Assembly (NCBI GenBank): GCA_036273715.1
Contig: DASUHB010000011.1
Coordinates: 62,001 to 126,000, forward strand
Source of the DNA: Gemmatimonadaceae bacterium
GTDB taxonomy: Bacteria; Gemmatimonadota; Gemmatimonadetes; Gemmatimonadales; Gemmatimonadaceae
Direction of reading: 5' to 3'
DNA length: 64,000 nt
A program made the position numbers and the translations under genes. This document shows, piece by piece, positions 35,199 through 43,660 of this stretch. Each line of letters opens with the position of its first letter. Position 1 is the stretch's first letter. The notes under the pieces are model-generated. The model did no database searches, was not told where the DNA came from, and saw nothing but the letters and a program-made list of their open reading frames with translations.

Positions 35199-35232
35199 CA
35201 CGTTTTGTGATTTCGCAAGCACGTTTTGTGAT
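35199..35232. repeat. 13-bp direct repeat with 21-bp period
   Basis: CACGTTTTGTGAT occurs at 35199-35211 and again at 35220-35232, two helical turns apart, in a locally AT-richer stretch of the serpin-murG spacer. The spacing is typical of paired binding sites of a dimeric regulator. No intact gene is adjacent that it would obviously control. Confidence 0.5.
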
Positions 35233-35349
35233 CGAAGTGCACTTTAGGGACATCTCGGTTGCGCGCGTCGTGCGACGAGCGAGGGGCGTCCGGATCGGCA
35301 ATCCGCACCGGGCAAGGCCGGCGGATGCCTGAGCGAGGAGGCGGGTGTC

Positions 35350-35547
35350 GGGCATCTACGCTCATAGGGACGCGGACACAGCACGGGCACAACGGACACG
35401 GCACGGATCGCGCGGCTGCACGGACCAACGCACGTGTGTGGGGACTCTTTGTTCTCCCGCAGCAAGCGCCATCTGTTGCAGCAGAACAATCCGTGCAGTG
35501 CCCGTTGTGCCCGTGCTGTGTCCGCGTCTTTATGAGCGTAGATGCCC
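35350..35547. repeat. 59-bp near-perfect inverted repeat with 80-nt loop
   Basis: Arms 35350-35408 and 35489-35547 match at 55 of 59 positions in inverted orientation. Arm sequence features GGACACAGCACGGGCACAAC. The loop (35409-35488) encodes nothing recognisable. The open frames through it are rich in His/Arg/Val from the repeat itself and are not believable proteins. It is a MITE-like or BIME-like intergenic element, or a very large RNA hairpin, and echoes the GGACACGG words of the 16.7-kb repeat. Confidence 0.75.
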
Positions 35548-35647
35548 GAAACGCGCCCTACCATTGACTCAGACGCGCTTCGTTAGTGGGCAACGATTGG
35601 CCTACCCGCGCGCTCGTTCGATGACACCGCTCCCGACACCACCCTTA

Positions 35648-35667
35648 CACTCGGCCCATGCCGAGTG
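35648..35667. terminator. Short hairpin in the island's right tail
   Basis: CACTCGGC-CCAT-GCCGAGTG is a perfect 8-bp stem with a 4-nt loop, with no T-run on the plus side. It lies between the inverted repeat and the Uma2-like remnant. A transcriptional stop is possible. Confidence 0.35.
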
Positions 35668-35700
35668 GACAGGCCAGACACCGGGAAGGTACACACCGCG

Positions 35701-35817
35701 ATGGCGATCAGACGTCCCGTGTACACGATCGACGACCTCGGCCGGCTCCCCGACGACGGGAGACCTCGCGCCGTCTTGACGCTGGATCTTGCGGAGGTGT
35801 TCGCCGGATTCGACTGA
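35701..35817 (+). pseudogene. Probable remnant of a Uma2-family nuclease gene
   Basis: A 38-codon frame reads MAIRRPVYTIDDLGRLPDD at the start, like the opening of Uma2 (DUF820) PD-(D/E)XK proteins (YTxDDLxxLPDDGRR). It then ends AVLTLDLAEVFAGFD, like their C-terminus. The roughly 120 residues between, including the catalytic residues, are missing, as if deleted in frame. The codons are GC3-rich, as in real genes. Uma2 genes are often mobile and multi-copy. It is convergent with murG and 33 bp from its end. Alternatively a small unrelated ORF. Confidence 0.4.
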
Positions 35818-35850
35818 AGAGCCACCTCACCGCTTGGCCCACGATGGTCG

Positions 35851-36948
35851 TCAGGCGGGCGGCAGCAGATTCGCGATGCGCCGCGCGATTTCCTGCGCCG
35901 CGTTCGGACGTCCCCGGCCTGCCGCGTGCGCGGCGATCAGCGCGAGTGCGGCAGCGTTCGCGGTTAGGCGTCTGACGTCGGCGTCGAGGCGCGGCGCCGA
36001 GAACTCGGATTGCGCCACGGCGATCGCCGCGCCGGCGTCGGCCACGACCCTGGCGTTTGCCGTCTGGTGGTCCGCCGCGGCCGTCGGCAACGGCACCAGG
36101 ATCATCGGGATGCCCCACGCGCACAGCTCGGCGAGCGTGAGCGCGCCCGAGCGCGTCACGGCGAGATCCGTGGCGGCGTACGCGCGCTCGATGGGCGAGA
36201 GATACGGCACCACGCGCACGCGCTGCGCCTCCAGATGCGCGTATCGCTCGTACGAGGCGCGTCCGGTCGCCCAGATGAGATGCACGCCGTCGGGCAGACC
36301 GCGCGCGACCCACCCGGCGAGCGCATCGTTGATCGGACGCGCGCCCTGGCTGCCGCCGAACGCGAGCACCACGGCGCCGCCGGATTCCGGAAATCCCCAT
36401 TCCCGCCGCGCCGCCGCCCGAGCCGGCCGCGGCTCGGGCGGCGGCGCGATCGGGTTCCCTGTTTCGCCTAACCACGTCGTCGGCCGCACGCGAAGGCGTG
36501 CGGCCGCCTCGCCGTAGCCCAGGTACACCTCGCGCGCCCGGCGGGCAAAGAAGCGCGTCGTCATGCCCGGATAGCTGTTCTGTTCCTGGAGCACCAGCGG
36601 AACGCCCGCGCGAACCGCCCACGCCAGCGCGGCGCCGGAGGCGTAGCCGCCCGTGCCCACGACCAGCGCCGGCCGATCCTCGCGCGCGATCCCGCCTAAC
36701 GATCGCCACGCGCTCGCCAGCCCCGCCGCCGTGCGCCAGCTCCGCCACGGCCGCGATCGATACAACGGATGCAGATCGAGCAGCCGGTAGGCGAAGCCGG
36801 TCGACGGCAGCACCTCGCGCTCGATGCCGCGCTCGGCCCCGACGAAGTACGGCGCCACGTCGGGGCGCTCTCGGACGAGCGCCCGGGCGATCGCCAGCCC
36901 CGGATAGAGATGCCCGCCGGTTCCTCCGCCGGCGAACAGCACCCTCAC
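35851..36948 (-). CDS. murG: UDP-GlcNAc:lipid I GlcNAc transferase MurG
   Basis: A 365-aa GT28 enzyme making lipid II at the inner face of the membrane. GTG start at 36948 overlaps the ftsW stop; a larger frame upstream runs inside ftsW and is not used. N-terminal glycine loop FAGGGTGGHLYPGLAIA, the second G-loop VVGTGGYASGAAL, the EQNSYPG segment, and C-terminal RSGALTLAELCAWGIPMILVPLP for UDP binding. Complete. It ends the rsmH-murG arm; beyond it lies the inserted island. Confidence 0.96.
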   Translation of the reverse strand: MRVLFAGGGTGGHLYPGLAIARALVRERPDVAPYFVGAERGIEREVLPSTGFAYRLLDLHPLYRSRPWRSWRTAAGLASAWRSLGGIAREDRPALVVGTGGYASGAALAWAVRAGVPLVLQEQNSYPGMTTRFFARRAREVYLGYGEAAARLRVRPTTWLGETGNPIAPPPEPRPARAAARREWGFPESGGAVVLAFGGSQGARPINDALAGWVARGLPDGVHLIWATGRASYERYAHLEAQRVRVVPYLSPIERAYAATDLAVTRSGALTLAELCAWGIPMILVPLPTAAADHQTANARVVADAGAAIAVAQSEFSAPRLDADVRRLTANAAALALIAAHAAGRGRPNAAQEIARRIANLLPPA

Positions 36949-38180
36949 GCCGCTGTGACTCCGAGCGGATCCGTCGCGTGCGCTCCCAGCACGCGCTCGT
37001 TGACGCTCCCGACGTTCACCAGGATGCCCGTCATGAGAATCGACAGCACCAGATTCGTCCGCCCGTACGAGATGAACGGAAGCGTCAGACCCGTGGTCGG
37101 CAGCAGCCCGATCACCACGCCGATGTGCAGGAACGCCGTGCTCACCGTGTTGAACACGATGCCGATCGCCAACAATTGCTGGAACTGGCTTCGCGCCTGC
37201 TTCGCGATACGGAAGCCCAACCACCCATAGATCGCGAACGCCAGCGTCACACCCACGATGCCTAACCAGCCCCATTCCTCGCCGATATTGCTCGCAATGA
37301 AATCGTTGTACGGGAACGGCACGAAGCCAAGCTGCTGACGGCCCTGGCCGAATCCCACGCCCCACAGCCCGCCCGAGCCGACGGCGATGAGCGACTGCTT
37401 GAGCTGATAGCCCACCACCTCCGGCGCATGCCCGGGATTGAAGAACGACGTCATGCGCAGCAGCGCGTACTGCACCTTCTCGAGCTCGTGCCAGAACAGC
37501 GGGATGGCGATCACGCACAGCAGCACCACGTGTCCGATGCGCACACCGCCCGCGAACAGGATGACGCCCATGATCAGGGTGAAGGTCATGGCCATCGAGA
37601 GATCCGGCTCGAGCAGCACCAGCAGATTGAGGACGGCAAGGACGAGGAGGAACGGCAACAATCCTTTGGTCAGCCGGCGCATCAAGTCGCCCTTCTTCAC
37701 CACCAGCATCGCCGTCCAGACGATCACCGCCATCTTCGCCAGCTCCGACGACTGAAACGCGAATCCGACGTTGACCCACCGCCGCGACCCGTTGATGCGG
37801 GGCGCGATCGCGCCGGTGAAGGGCAGCACCGGAATAAGTAACATTACAATACTAAATCCCATGATCGGCCACGCCCACTCGCGCCAGCGCTCCGCATCCA
37901 TCTTCGCGGCGACCGCGAACAGCACGATACCGATACCGATGCCGCCCAGTTGCCTGAGGAGGAAGAACGTGCTGCCGTGGCCATCTCGCTCCGCCACGAG
38001 CGCGCTCGCGCTGTAGAGCACCGCCACGCCGAAGGCGAGCAGCGCGGCAGTCACGATCACGAGTGCCCGCGCATCGACGCCCATGCGCCATCGCCGGCGG
38101 CCGCCCTGCACCGCCAAGCTCTTCGATGCGCGCGCGCCCGCGGCCACGGCCGCGTTCGCTCCCGACGTGCGCGACTTCAC
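36945..38180 (-). CDS. ftsW: Septal peptidoglycan polymerase FtsW
   Basis: A 411-aa SEDS protein with about ten membrane helices and a basic N-terminal tail. Signature segments: RRWVNVGFAFQSSELAKMAVI, LLEPDLSMAMTFTLIMGVILFAGG, and C-terminal LPTTGLTLPFISYGRTNLVLS. The catalytic Asp region LEPDLS is present. Placement between murD and murG identifies it as FtsW rather than RodA. GTG overlaps the murD stop. Confidence 0.95.
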   Translation of the reverse strand: MKSRTSGANAAVAAGARASKSLAVQGGRRRWRMGVDARALVIVTAALLAFGVAVLYSASALVAERDGHGSTFFLLRQLGGIGIGIVLFAVAAKMDAERWREWAWPIMGFSIVMLLIPVLPFTGAIAPRINGSRRWVNVGFAFQSSELAKMAVIVWTAMLVVKKGDLMRRLTKGLLPFLLVLAVLNLLVLLEPDLSMAMTFTLIMGVILFAGGVRIGHVVLLCVIAIPLFWHELEKVQYALLRMTSFFNPGHAPEVVGYQLKQSLIAVGSGGLWGVGFGQGRQQLGFVPFPYNDFIASNIGEEWGWLGIVGVTLAFAIYGWLGFRIAKQARSQFQQLLAIGIVFNTVSTAFLHIGVVIGLLPTTGLTLPFISYGRTNLVLSILMTGILVNVGSVNERVLGAHATDPLGVTAA

Positions 38181-39604
38181 GAGCCCGACCCCTGCATCGC
38201 CAGCTTGCGAAACGTCGCGCCGCGTTCCGTGTAATTCGCGAACATGTCGTAGCTCGAGCAGGCCGGCGAGAGCAGCACCACGTCGCCCGGCTGCGCCAGC
38301 GATCTCGCTTTCGCCATGACGGCCTCGAAATCGGACCCCAGCTGAAAGAGCGGTACCACGCCCTCCAGATCCTTGGCGACGATCGGGCCGGCTTCTCCGT
38401 AGGCAATCACGGCGCGCCCGATGCGCCGGAGGGGCTCGGCGAGCGCGGTGTACGGCTCGCCTTTGTGCCTGCCGCCTAACAGAAGAACCGTGGGCCGGGT
38501 CATGCCCTCGATCGCGACCAGCGTCGAGCTCACGTTGGTTGCCTTCGAGTCGTTGATCCAGAGGACGCCGCCCAGCTCGCCGACGCTCTCCAGCCGGTGC
38601 GACAGCGCGCGGAAGGACTGGAGGCCGGCGGCGATCTGCGCCCGCGACGCAGGCAACGTGTGCAACGGATCGGCCGCCATCACCGCCAGCGATGCCGCGA
38701 GGGCGTTGGCCACGTTGTGGTCGCCGAAGAGCCCCAGCTTGCGGCGCGCGAGCAAAGGCAGGCCCATCACCACCAAATCATCAGACATCCGATCATAGTA
38801 TGCCTCCGCTCGATGCTTGAGGCTGAAGTCGAGTGCGCCGCGCAGCGGCCAGGCCGCTCCCGTCGGCGCCGCAGCAGCCGGATGGGCCGCCGCCACCGAC
38901 TGCACCATGCGCGCGGTCTCGCGGTCGTCCGCGTTCAGCACCCACTTGGATGACGCCGACGCGCTCGCGAACAGCAGCGCCTTGTCGGCGTAGTACGCGT
39001 CGACGGACGGATAGCGGTCGAGGTGGTCGGGGCTCAGGTTCGTGAGCACCCCGACCGTCGGTGCGATGCTGGGCGTGTCGTGCAATTGAAACGACGACAC
39101 CTCGAGCGACACCCACGCCGGCGGCGTGGCCGCGAGCGCGATCTCGGTGAGCGGAGTTCCGATGTTGCCCGCGTCGACGGCCGTGAGGCCGAGCGCGCGA
39201 AGCAGGTGGCCGACCATCGCCGTGGTGGTCGTCTTGCCGTTGGTGCCGGTGATCGCGATGTAGCGGGTGTGCTCCGGGAGGTAGCGCAGGCCGATCTCGA
39301 TCTCGCTCACCACCGGCACGCCGGCCGACCGCGCCCGCGCGAGCGGCGCGGCGTCGGGCGGCACACCGGGACTGGCGACCACGACCGCCGCGCGCGCAAC
39401 GCGCCCGAGGTCGTGGCCGCCGGTCTGCACCGACGCGCCTAACCGGCCCAGTGCCGCCGCCGCCCGTTGGGCGGCGTCGGAGGAAGATGCGTCGGACGCA
39501 TACACGCGCAGCCCGTCCCGCGCCAGCAGCTCGGCGGCCGCGCGGCCGCTCGCGCCCAGGCCGATGACGGCGATCTCGCCCTGACGCCAGGCGCGCGGAA
39601 TCAT
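38177..39604 (-). CDS. murD: UDP-N-acetylmuramoyl-L-alanine:D-glutamate ligase
   Basis: A 475-aa Mur ligase. The ATG at 39604 overlaps the mraY stop (ATGA); the frame runs further upstream only inside mraY. Rossmann motif IAVIGLGASGRAAAELLARDG, ATP loop [32 protein letters not shown], and C-terminal LSPACSSYDMFANYTERG. Complete and normal length. Adds D-Glu to UDP-MurNAc-L-Ala. Confidence 0.96.
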   Translation of the reverse strand: MIPRAWRQGEIAVIGLGASGRAAAELLARDGLRVYASDASSSDAAQRAAAALGRLGASVQTGGHDLGRVARAAVVVASPGVPPDAAPLARARSAGVPVVSEIEIGLRYLPEHTRYIAITGTNGKTTTTAMVGHLLRALGLTAVDAGNIGTPLTEIALAATPPAWVSLEVSSFQLHDTPSIAPTVGVLTNLSPDHLDRYPSVDAYYADKALLFASASASSKWVLNADDRETARMVQSVAAAHPAAAAPTGAAWPLRGALDFSLKHRAEAYYDRMSDDLVVMGLPLLARRKLGLFGDHNVANALAASLAVMAADPLHTLPASRAQIAAGLQSFRALSHRLESVGELGGVLWINDSKATNVSSTLVAIEGMTRPTVLLLGGRHKGEPYTALAEPLRRIGRAVIAYGEAGPIVAKDLEGVVPLFQLGSDFEAVMAKARSLAQPGDVVLLSPACSSYDMFANYTERGATFRKLAMQGSGS

Positions 39605-40752
39605 CGGATTTTGAGCGTGGTCAGCGCGACGAACGCGCAGAAGATGCCGAGGATCCAGAACCGCACCACCACCTGCGTTTCGGTCCAGCCGGAGAGCTCG
39701 AAGTGGTGATGCAGCGGCGCTCGTCGAAAAACGCGATGCGCCTTTGCGTACTCGAGTCCGTACTTCCGCCGCCGGTGCTTGAACACCGATCGCTGTACGA
39801 TCACCGACGCCGTCTCGGCCACGAACACGCCGCCGATGAGGAGCAGCAGGAATTCGCTCTTGAGCAGGATGGCGATCGCGCCTAACGCTCCGCCCAACGC
39901 CAGCGAGCCCGTGTCCCCCATGAACACCTCGGCCGGGTGCGTGTTGTACCACAGGAAGCCGATCAACGCGCCGAACAGCGTCGAGCAGAACACCGTGAGC
40001 TCGCCCGCGCCGCGCAGATAGAAGATGCGAAGGTATTCGCTCGTATCGATACGCCCGATGATGTACGCGAAGATCGCGAACGTGGCCGCGGCGATGGCGG
40101 TGAGTCCGGTCGCCAGGCCGTCCAGACCGTCGGTGAGATTCACCGCGTTGCTCGCTCCGGTGAGCACGAACGCGACCCACGGCACGTACAGCCACGCCAG
40201 GCCGGCGGTGAGCGGCAGAAGCAGGACATACTTGTAGAACGGCAGCGTGGTGGATGCGCCCGGCAGCGTCGACAAGGGCGCCTTCCACAGCCACAGGCCT
40301 AACCCGACGCCGATCACGATCTGTCCCGCGAGCTTGTATCGCTCCACGAGGCCGACGTTGGCCTGTCCCTCCCGCTTCTGCTTGAGCTTGAGGTAGTCAT
40401 CCAGGAAACCGATCCCGCCCATCCACACGGTGACAATGAGGGCGATCCACACGTAGCGGTTGTCGAGGCGCGCCCAGAGCAGCGTCGGCACCACCGCGCC
40501 GATGATCACGATCAGGCCGCCCATCGTCGGCGTGTTGCCCTTGCCCTGATGCGTCTCGGGCGTTCCCTGTCTGATCACCTGGCGCACCTTCATCGCACGC
40601 AGCCGCACGATGATCGGCTTGCCGATGAGAATCGCGATGACGAATCCCGTGAGCGCCGCGCCGACCGAGCGAAAGCTGATGTAGGTGAAGAGATTGAACA
40701 CGCCGCACACGCGGCACGAGTTCACGTACTGAGTGAGAAAATGATAGAGCAC
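39601..40752 (-). CDS. mraY: Phospho-N-acetylmuramoyl-pentapeptide transferase MraY
   Basis: A 383-aa ten-helix enzyme making lipid I. The start is GTG at 40752, sharing one base with the murF stop (TAG/GTG). Motifs: HQGKGNTPTMGGL, GFLDDYLKLKQK (catalytic Asp pair), SNAVNLTDGLDGLATG, WYNTHPAEVFMGDTGSLALGG and PLHHHFELSGW. All family landmarks are intact. It lies between murF and murD as in classical dcw clusters. Confidence 0.97.
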   Translation of the reverse strand: MLYHFLTQYVNSCRVCGVFNLFTYISFRSVGAALTGFVIAILIGKPIIVRLRAMKVRQVIRQGTPETHQGKGNTPTMGGLIVIIGAVVPTLLWARLDNRYVWIALIVTVWMGGIGFLDDYLKLKQKREGQANVGLVERYKLAGQIVIGVGLGLWLWKAPLSTLPGASTTLPFYKYVLLLPLTAGLAWLYVPWVAFVLTGASNAVNLTDGLDGLATGLTAIAAATFAIFAYIIGRIDTSEYLRIFYLRGAGELTVFCSTLFGALIGFLWYNTHPAEVFMGDTGSLALGGALGAIAILLKSEFLLLLIGGVFVAETASVIVQRSVFKHRRRKYGLEYAKAHRVFRRAPLHHHFELSGWTETQVVVRFWILGIFCAFVALTTLKIR

Positions 40753-42188
40753 TATCGCGTCGCCCAAGCGGTGAGAAGCGGGACGAGTCGCTCGAGGCGC
40801 ACGCCGCGCGAGGCCTTGAGCAGTATGATGGCATCGCGCGCGAGGCGCGCCTCGAGACGCGGCCAGAGCGCGTCGAGATCTTCGGCGAGCACGAGTCGGG
40901 GGTCGGCAGGGGCGGCGGCCTGCAGCGCCGCCGCCATCTCGCCGACCGCCGCAATCACCTCCACGGAGGTGGCGAGCGCGTCGCGCGCGATCTCGCCGTG
41001 GAGCCGCGCGGCGTGGGAGCCGAGCTCGCGCATCGTGCCCAGCACCGCCACGCGCTGCCGACCGCCGGTGAGCCCGCCCAACACGTCGAGCGCCGCACGC
41101 ATCGACGCCGGGCTCGCGTTGTACGCGTCGTTGATCAGCGTCGCCGCGCCTAACGATTCCCACGCCATGCGCATCGGCGGGATCACGGCGCCCTCGATGC
41201 CGCGCGCCGCGTCGGCAGCGGGGATGCCGCATTCGCGGGCGACGGCGATCGCGAGCATCGCGTTGCGCAGGTTGTGCGCGCCCGGCACCGGCGGTCTGAC
41301 GGTCACGCCGTCCACCTCCAGCCATCCGCGTCCGTCCGGTGCGGCGCCCCACCGGGCGGCGCACACGTCGCCCTCGCCGAGCCCCGCCGTCACCAGGCGC
41401 CGGACGCGTCCGCGCGCCGCCGACACGAGCTCCGGCTGCGCGGCCGGCACGACGCCGATCTGCGCACCGTCGAGCGCGATCGACTCCTCGCGCATCACCC
41501 CCTCGATGCTCCCCAATCCCTCGAGATGTTCTTCCGCGATGCACGTGATGACCGTGATCGTCGGCTCGGCGATCGCGCGCAGGCGCGCCATTTCGCCCGG
41601 CACGTTCATGCCCAACTCCACGACCACCGCGTCCGCGGCATCGGGAAGGGCGAGCAGCGTCAACGGCACGCCGACGAGGTTGTTCAAGTTGCCCGCCGTC
41701 GCGTGCACCTCGAGCCGGCTCGCCAGCGCCGCACGCGCGAGCTCTTTCGTCGTCGTCTTGCCGTTGGAGCCCGCGATCGCAATGACCGGCCCGTTGGGTC
41801 CCCATGCGCGGCGCCGGTAGCTGGCCAGCGCGCCTAACGCAATCAGCGTGTCCGTCACCGGATAGACCGGGACGCCGAGCCCGGATGCCGCCTCCGGCCG
41901 CGCGACCACCACCCCCTGAGCGCCGCGCGCGACGGCGTCCCGCAAGAACTCGTGCGCATCGAAATGCTCGCCGGCGAGCGCCACGAACAGCGCGCCGGGC
42001 GCGATGTCGCGCGTGTCGGTGCTGACCTCCGTGAAGCGCGACGACCCACGGGGCAGCGCGCCGCGCGCGCACGACGCGAGCGCCCGGGCCGCGCGATCGG
42101 GCGTCCAGAACGACTCCCCTCCCTCCCGCTCACGACCGAACGGCGCCGCGCCGGTATTGCTGAGCGATGACGCCCTGCCGTCCGTCAC
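40752..42188 (-). CDS. murF: UDP-MurNAc-tripeptide:D-Ala-D-Ala ligase
   Basis: A 478-aa Mur ligase. The N-terminal 35 residues are a loose extension before the MurF/HprK-like substrate domain ([27 protein letters not shown]). ATP loop [32 protein letters not shown], and [27 protein letters not shown] start overlaps the murE stop by 4 bp. It completes the UDP-MurNAc-pentapeptide. Confidence 0.96.
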   Translation of the reverse strand: MTDGRASSLSNTGAAPFGREREGGESFWTPDRAARALASCARGALPRGSSRFTEVSTDTRDIAPGALFVALAGEHFDAHEFLRDAVARGAQGVVVARPEAASGLGVPVYPVTDTLIALGALASYRRRAWGPNGPVIAIAGSNGKTTTKELARAALASRLEVHATAGNLNNLVGVPLTLLALPDAADAVVVELGMNVPGEMARLRAIAEPTITVITCIAEEHLEGLGSIEGVMREESIALDGAQIGVVPAAQPELVSAARGRVRRLVTAGLGEGDVCAARWGAAPDGRGWLEVDGVTVRPPVPGAHNLRNAMLAIAVARECGIPAADAARGIEGAVIPPMRMAWESLGAATLINDAYNASPASMRAALDVLGGLTGGRQRVAVLGTMRELGSHAARLHGEIARDALATSVEVIAAVGEMAAALQAAAPADPRLVLAEDLDALWPRLEARLARDAIILLKASRGVRLERLVPLLTAWATR

Positions 42189-43660
42189 CGCATCCTGCCC
42201 GTGAGCTCCGCCACGACCACCTTTTCGTCGAAGGGATGTTTGACCGTGCCCCGAATCTGATACGTCTCGTGGCCTTTTCCTGCGAGCAGGATCACATCGT
42301 CGCGCGCATCGGCGCGCTCCAGCGCTTGCAGGATCGCGAGATCCCGCTCTTCGATGCGCTCGTGATTCGTTCGGCGCATCCCGCGCTCGATGTCGTCGAG
42401 GATCGCGTCGGGGTCTTCGGTGCGCGGGTTGTCACTGGTGATGATCACCCAATCCGCAGAACGCTCGGCGATGTTGCCCATCTGGGGACGCTTCCCGCGG
42501 TCCCGGTCGCCGCCGCATCCGAAGACGACGATCAGGCGCTTGCGGGTGAACGGCCGCACCGCCGCGATGGCGCGTTCGAGCGCGTCGGGGGTGTGCGCGT
42601 AATCGCGCAGCACGGTGGGATGCTCGTGGATGATCTCGAGCCGGCCCGGCACCTGCGGCACGGTGCGCAGCCGCGACGCGACCTCGGACAGCGATTGGCC
42701 AAGATCCCACGCGGCGACCGACGCTCCCAGGGCGTTGGCGACGTTGAAGTCGCCGATGAGCGGCAGGTGCAGCGCATGTCGCTGGGTGTTGGCGACGAGA
42801 CGCCACTCGCTGCCGCGCGGCAGGTACCGCATCGACTCGGCGCGCACGGCGGCGCGGTCGGTGAGACCGAACGTGATCGTGCGCGGCGCACCGGACAATC
42901 GGGCCCACGCCGGATCATCGGCATTGACGATTGCGACGCCGCGCGGCGCGAGGTACGACACCAGGCGCGCCTTGGCATCGAAGTACGCCTCCATGGTGCC
43001 ATGGTAGTCCAGATGGTCGCGCGTCAGGTTGGTGAAGATGGCGGACTCGAACGCGAGGCCGTCGATACGATGCTGGTCGAGGCTGTGCGACGACGCCTCC
43101 ATGGCCACGGACCGCACACCGGCGCCCACGAGGGCGCGGAGCGTGCGTTGCAGCTCGACGGGTCCCGGCGTGGTGAGCGCGGCATCTCCGCCGTCGCCTA
43201 ACGGAGTACCGGCGCTGCCCACGAGCACGCCCAACGTGCCGATGGATGCGCTCTTGCCGCCGTGTCCATCGAGCAGGTGGCGCAGGATGTGGACCGTGGT
43301 CGTCTTGCCGTTGGTGCCCGTCACCGCCACCATGCGGAGCGCCTCCGCCGGCGCATCGAACGCGGCCGATGCGGCGATGGCCGCCGCGCGCCGTCCGTCG
43401 CGCACGACGATCGCCGGGAGCTCGGTGCGGGATCGGTCTTCGACGATCGCCGCCGCGGCGCCCTTGGCCGCCGCCTGCGGCAGGAAGTCGTGTCCATCGC
43501 GCTCCGACCCTTTGACGGCAACGAACAACGATCCGGCCTGCACGTGGCGGCTGTCATCGCTCACATCGGTCAGCTGGGCCGGCAGCGCGCCGTGGGTGTC
43601 GGCGAGCACGCCGGCGGCGCGCAGGGCGGCCACGATACGGGCCGTGTCGAACGGCGTCAT
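42185..43660 (-). CDS. murE: UDP-MurNAc-dipeptide:meso-diaminopimelate ligase
   Basis: A 491-aa Mur ligase. Substrate domain [28 protein letters not shown] loop [33 protein letters not shown] and [27 protein letters not shown] carries the DNPR signature of enzymes using meso-DAP rather than Lys, which fits a Gram-negative wall. ATG overlaps the PBP stop. Confidence 0.97.
   Translation of the reverse strand: MTPFDTARIVAALRAAGVLADTHGALPAQLTDVSDDSRHVQAGSLFVAVKGSERDGHDFLPQAAAKGAAAAIVEDRSRTELPAIVVRDGRRAAAIAASAAFDAPAEALRMVAVTGTNGKTTTVHILRHLLDGHGGKSASIGTLGVLVGSAGTPLGDGGDAALTTPGPVELQRTLRALVGAGVRSVAMEASSHSLDQHRIDGLAFESAIFTNLTRDHLDYHGTMEAYFDAKARLVSYLAPRGVAIVNADDPAWARLSGAPRTITFGLTDRAAVRAESMRYLPRGSEWRLVANTQRHALHLPLIGDFNVANALGASVAAWDLGQSLSEVASRLRTVPQVPGRLEIIHEHPTVLRDYAHTPDALERAIAAVRPFTRKRLIVVFGCGGDRDRGKRPQMGNIAERSADWVIITSDNPRTEDPDAILDDIERGMRRTNHERIEERDLAILQALERADARDDVILLAGKGHETYQIRGTVKHPFDEKVVVAELTGRMR

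Noticed and set aside
35350-35547. Complete insertion sequence
   Set aside because: The 80-nt loop has no transposase and no clear target duplication was seen; at most a MITE-like element.
35244-35564. Open frames of about 60-105 aa on both strands
   Set aside because: They run through the 59-bp inverted repeat, and their composition (repeating Val-Cys-Pro or Asp-Thr-Ala-Arg) comes from the repeat, with no ribosome site or domain.
36949-37779. 642-aa frame extending murG upstream
   Set aside because: The added part is Arg/Gly-rich shadow of ftsW; the GTG at the ftsW stop gives the normal MurG start. The same applies to long extensions before murD and mraY.
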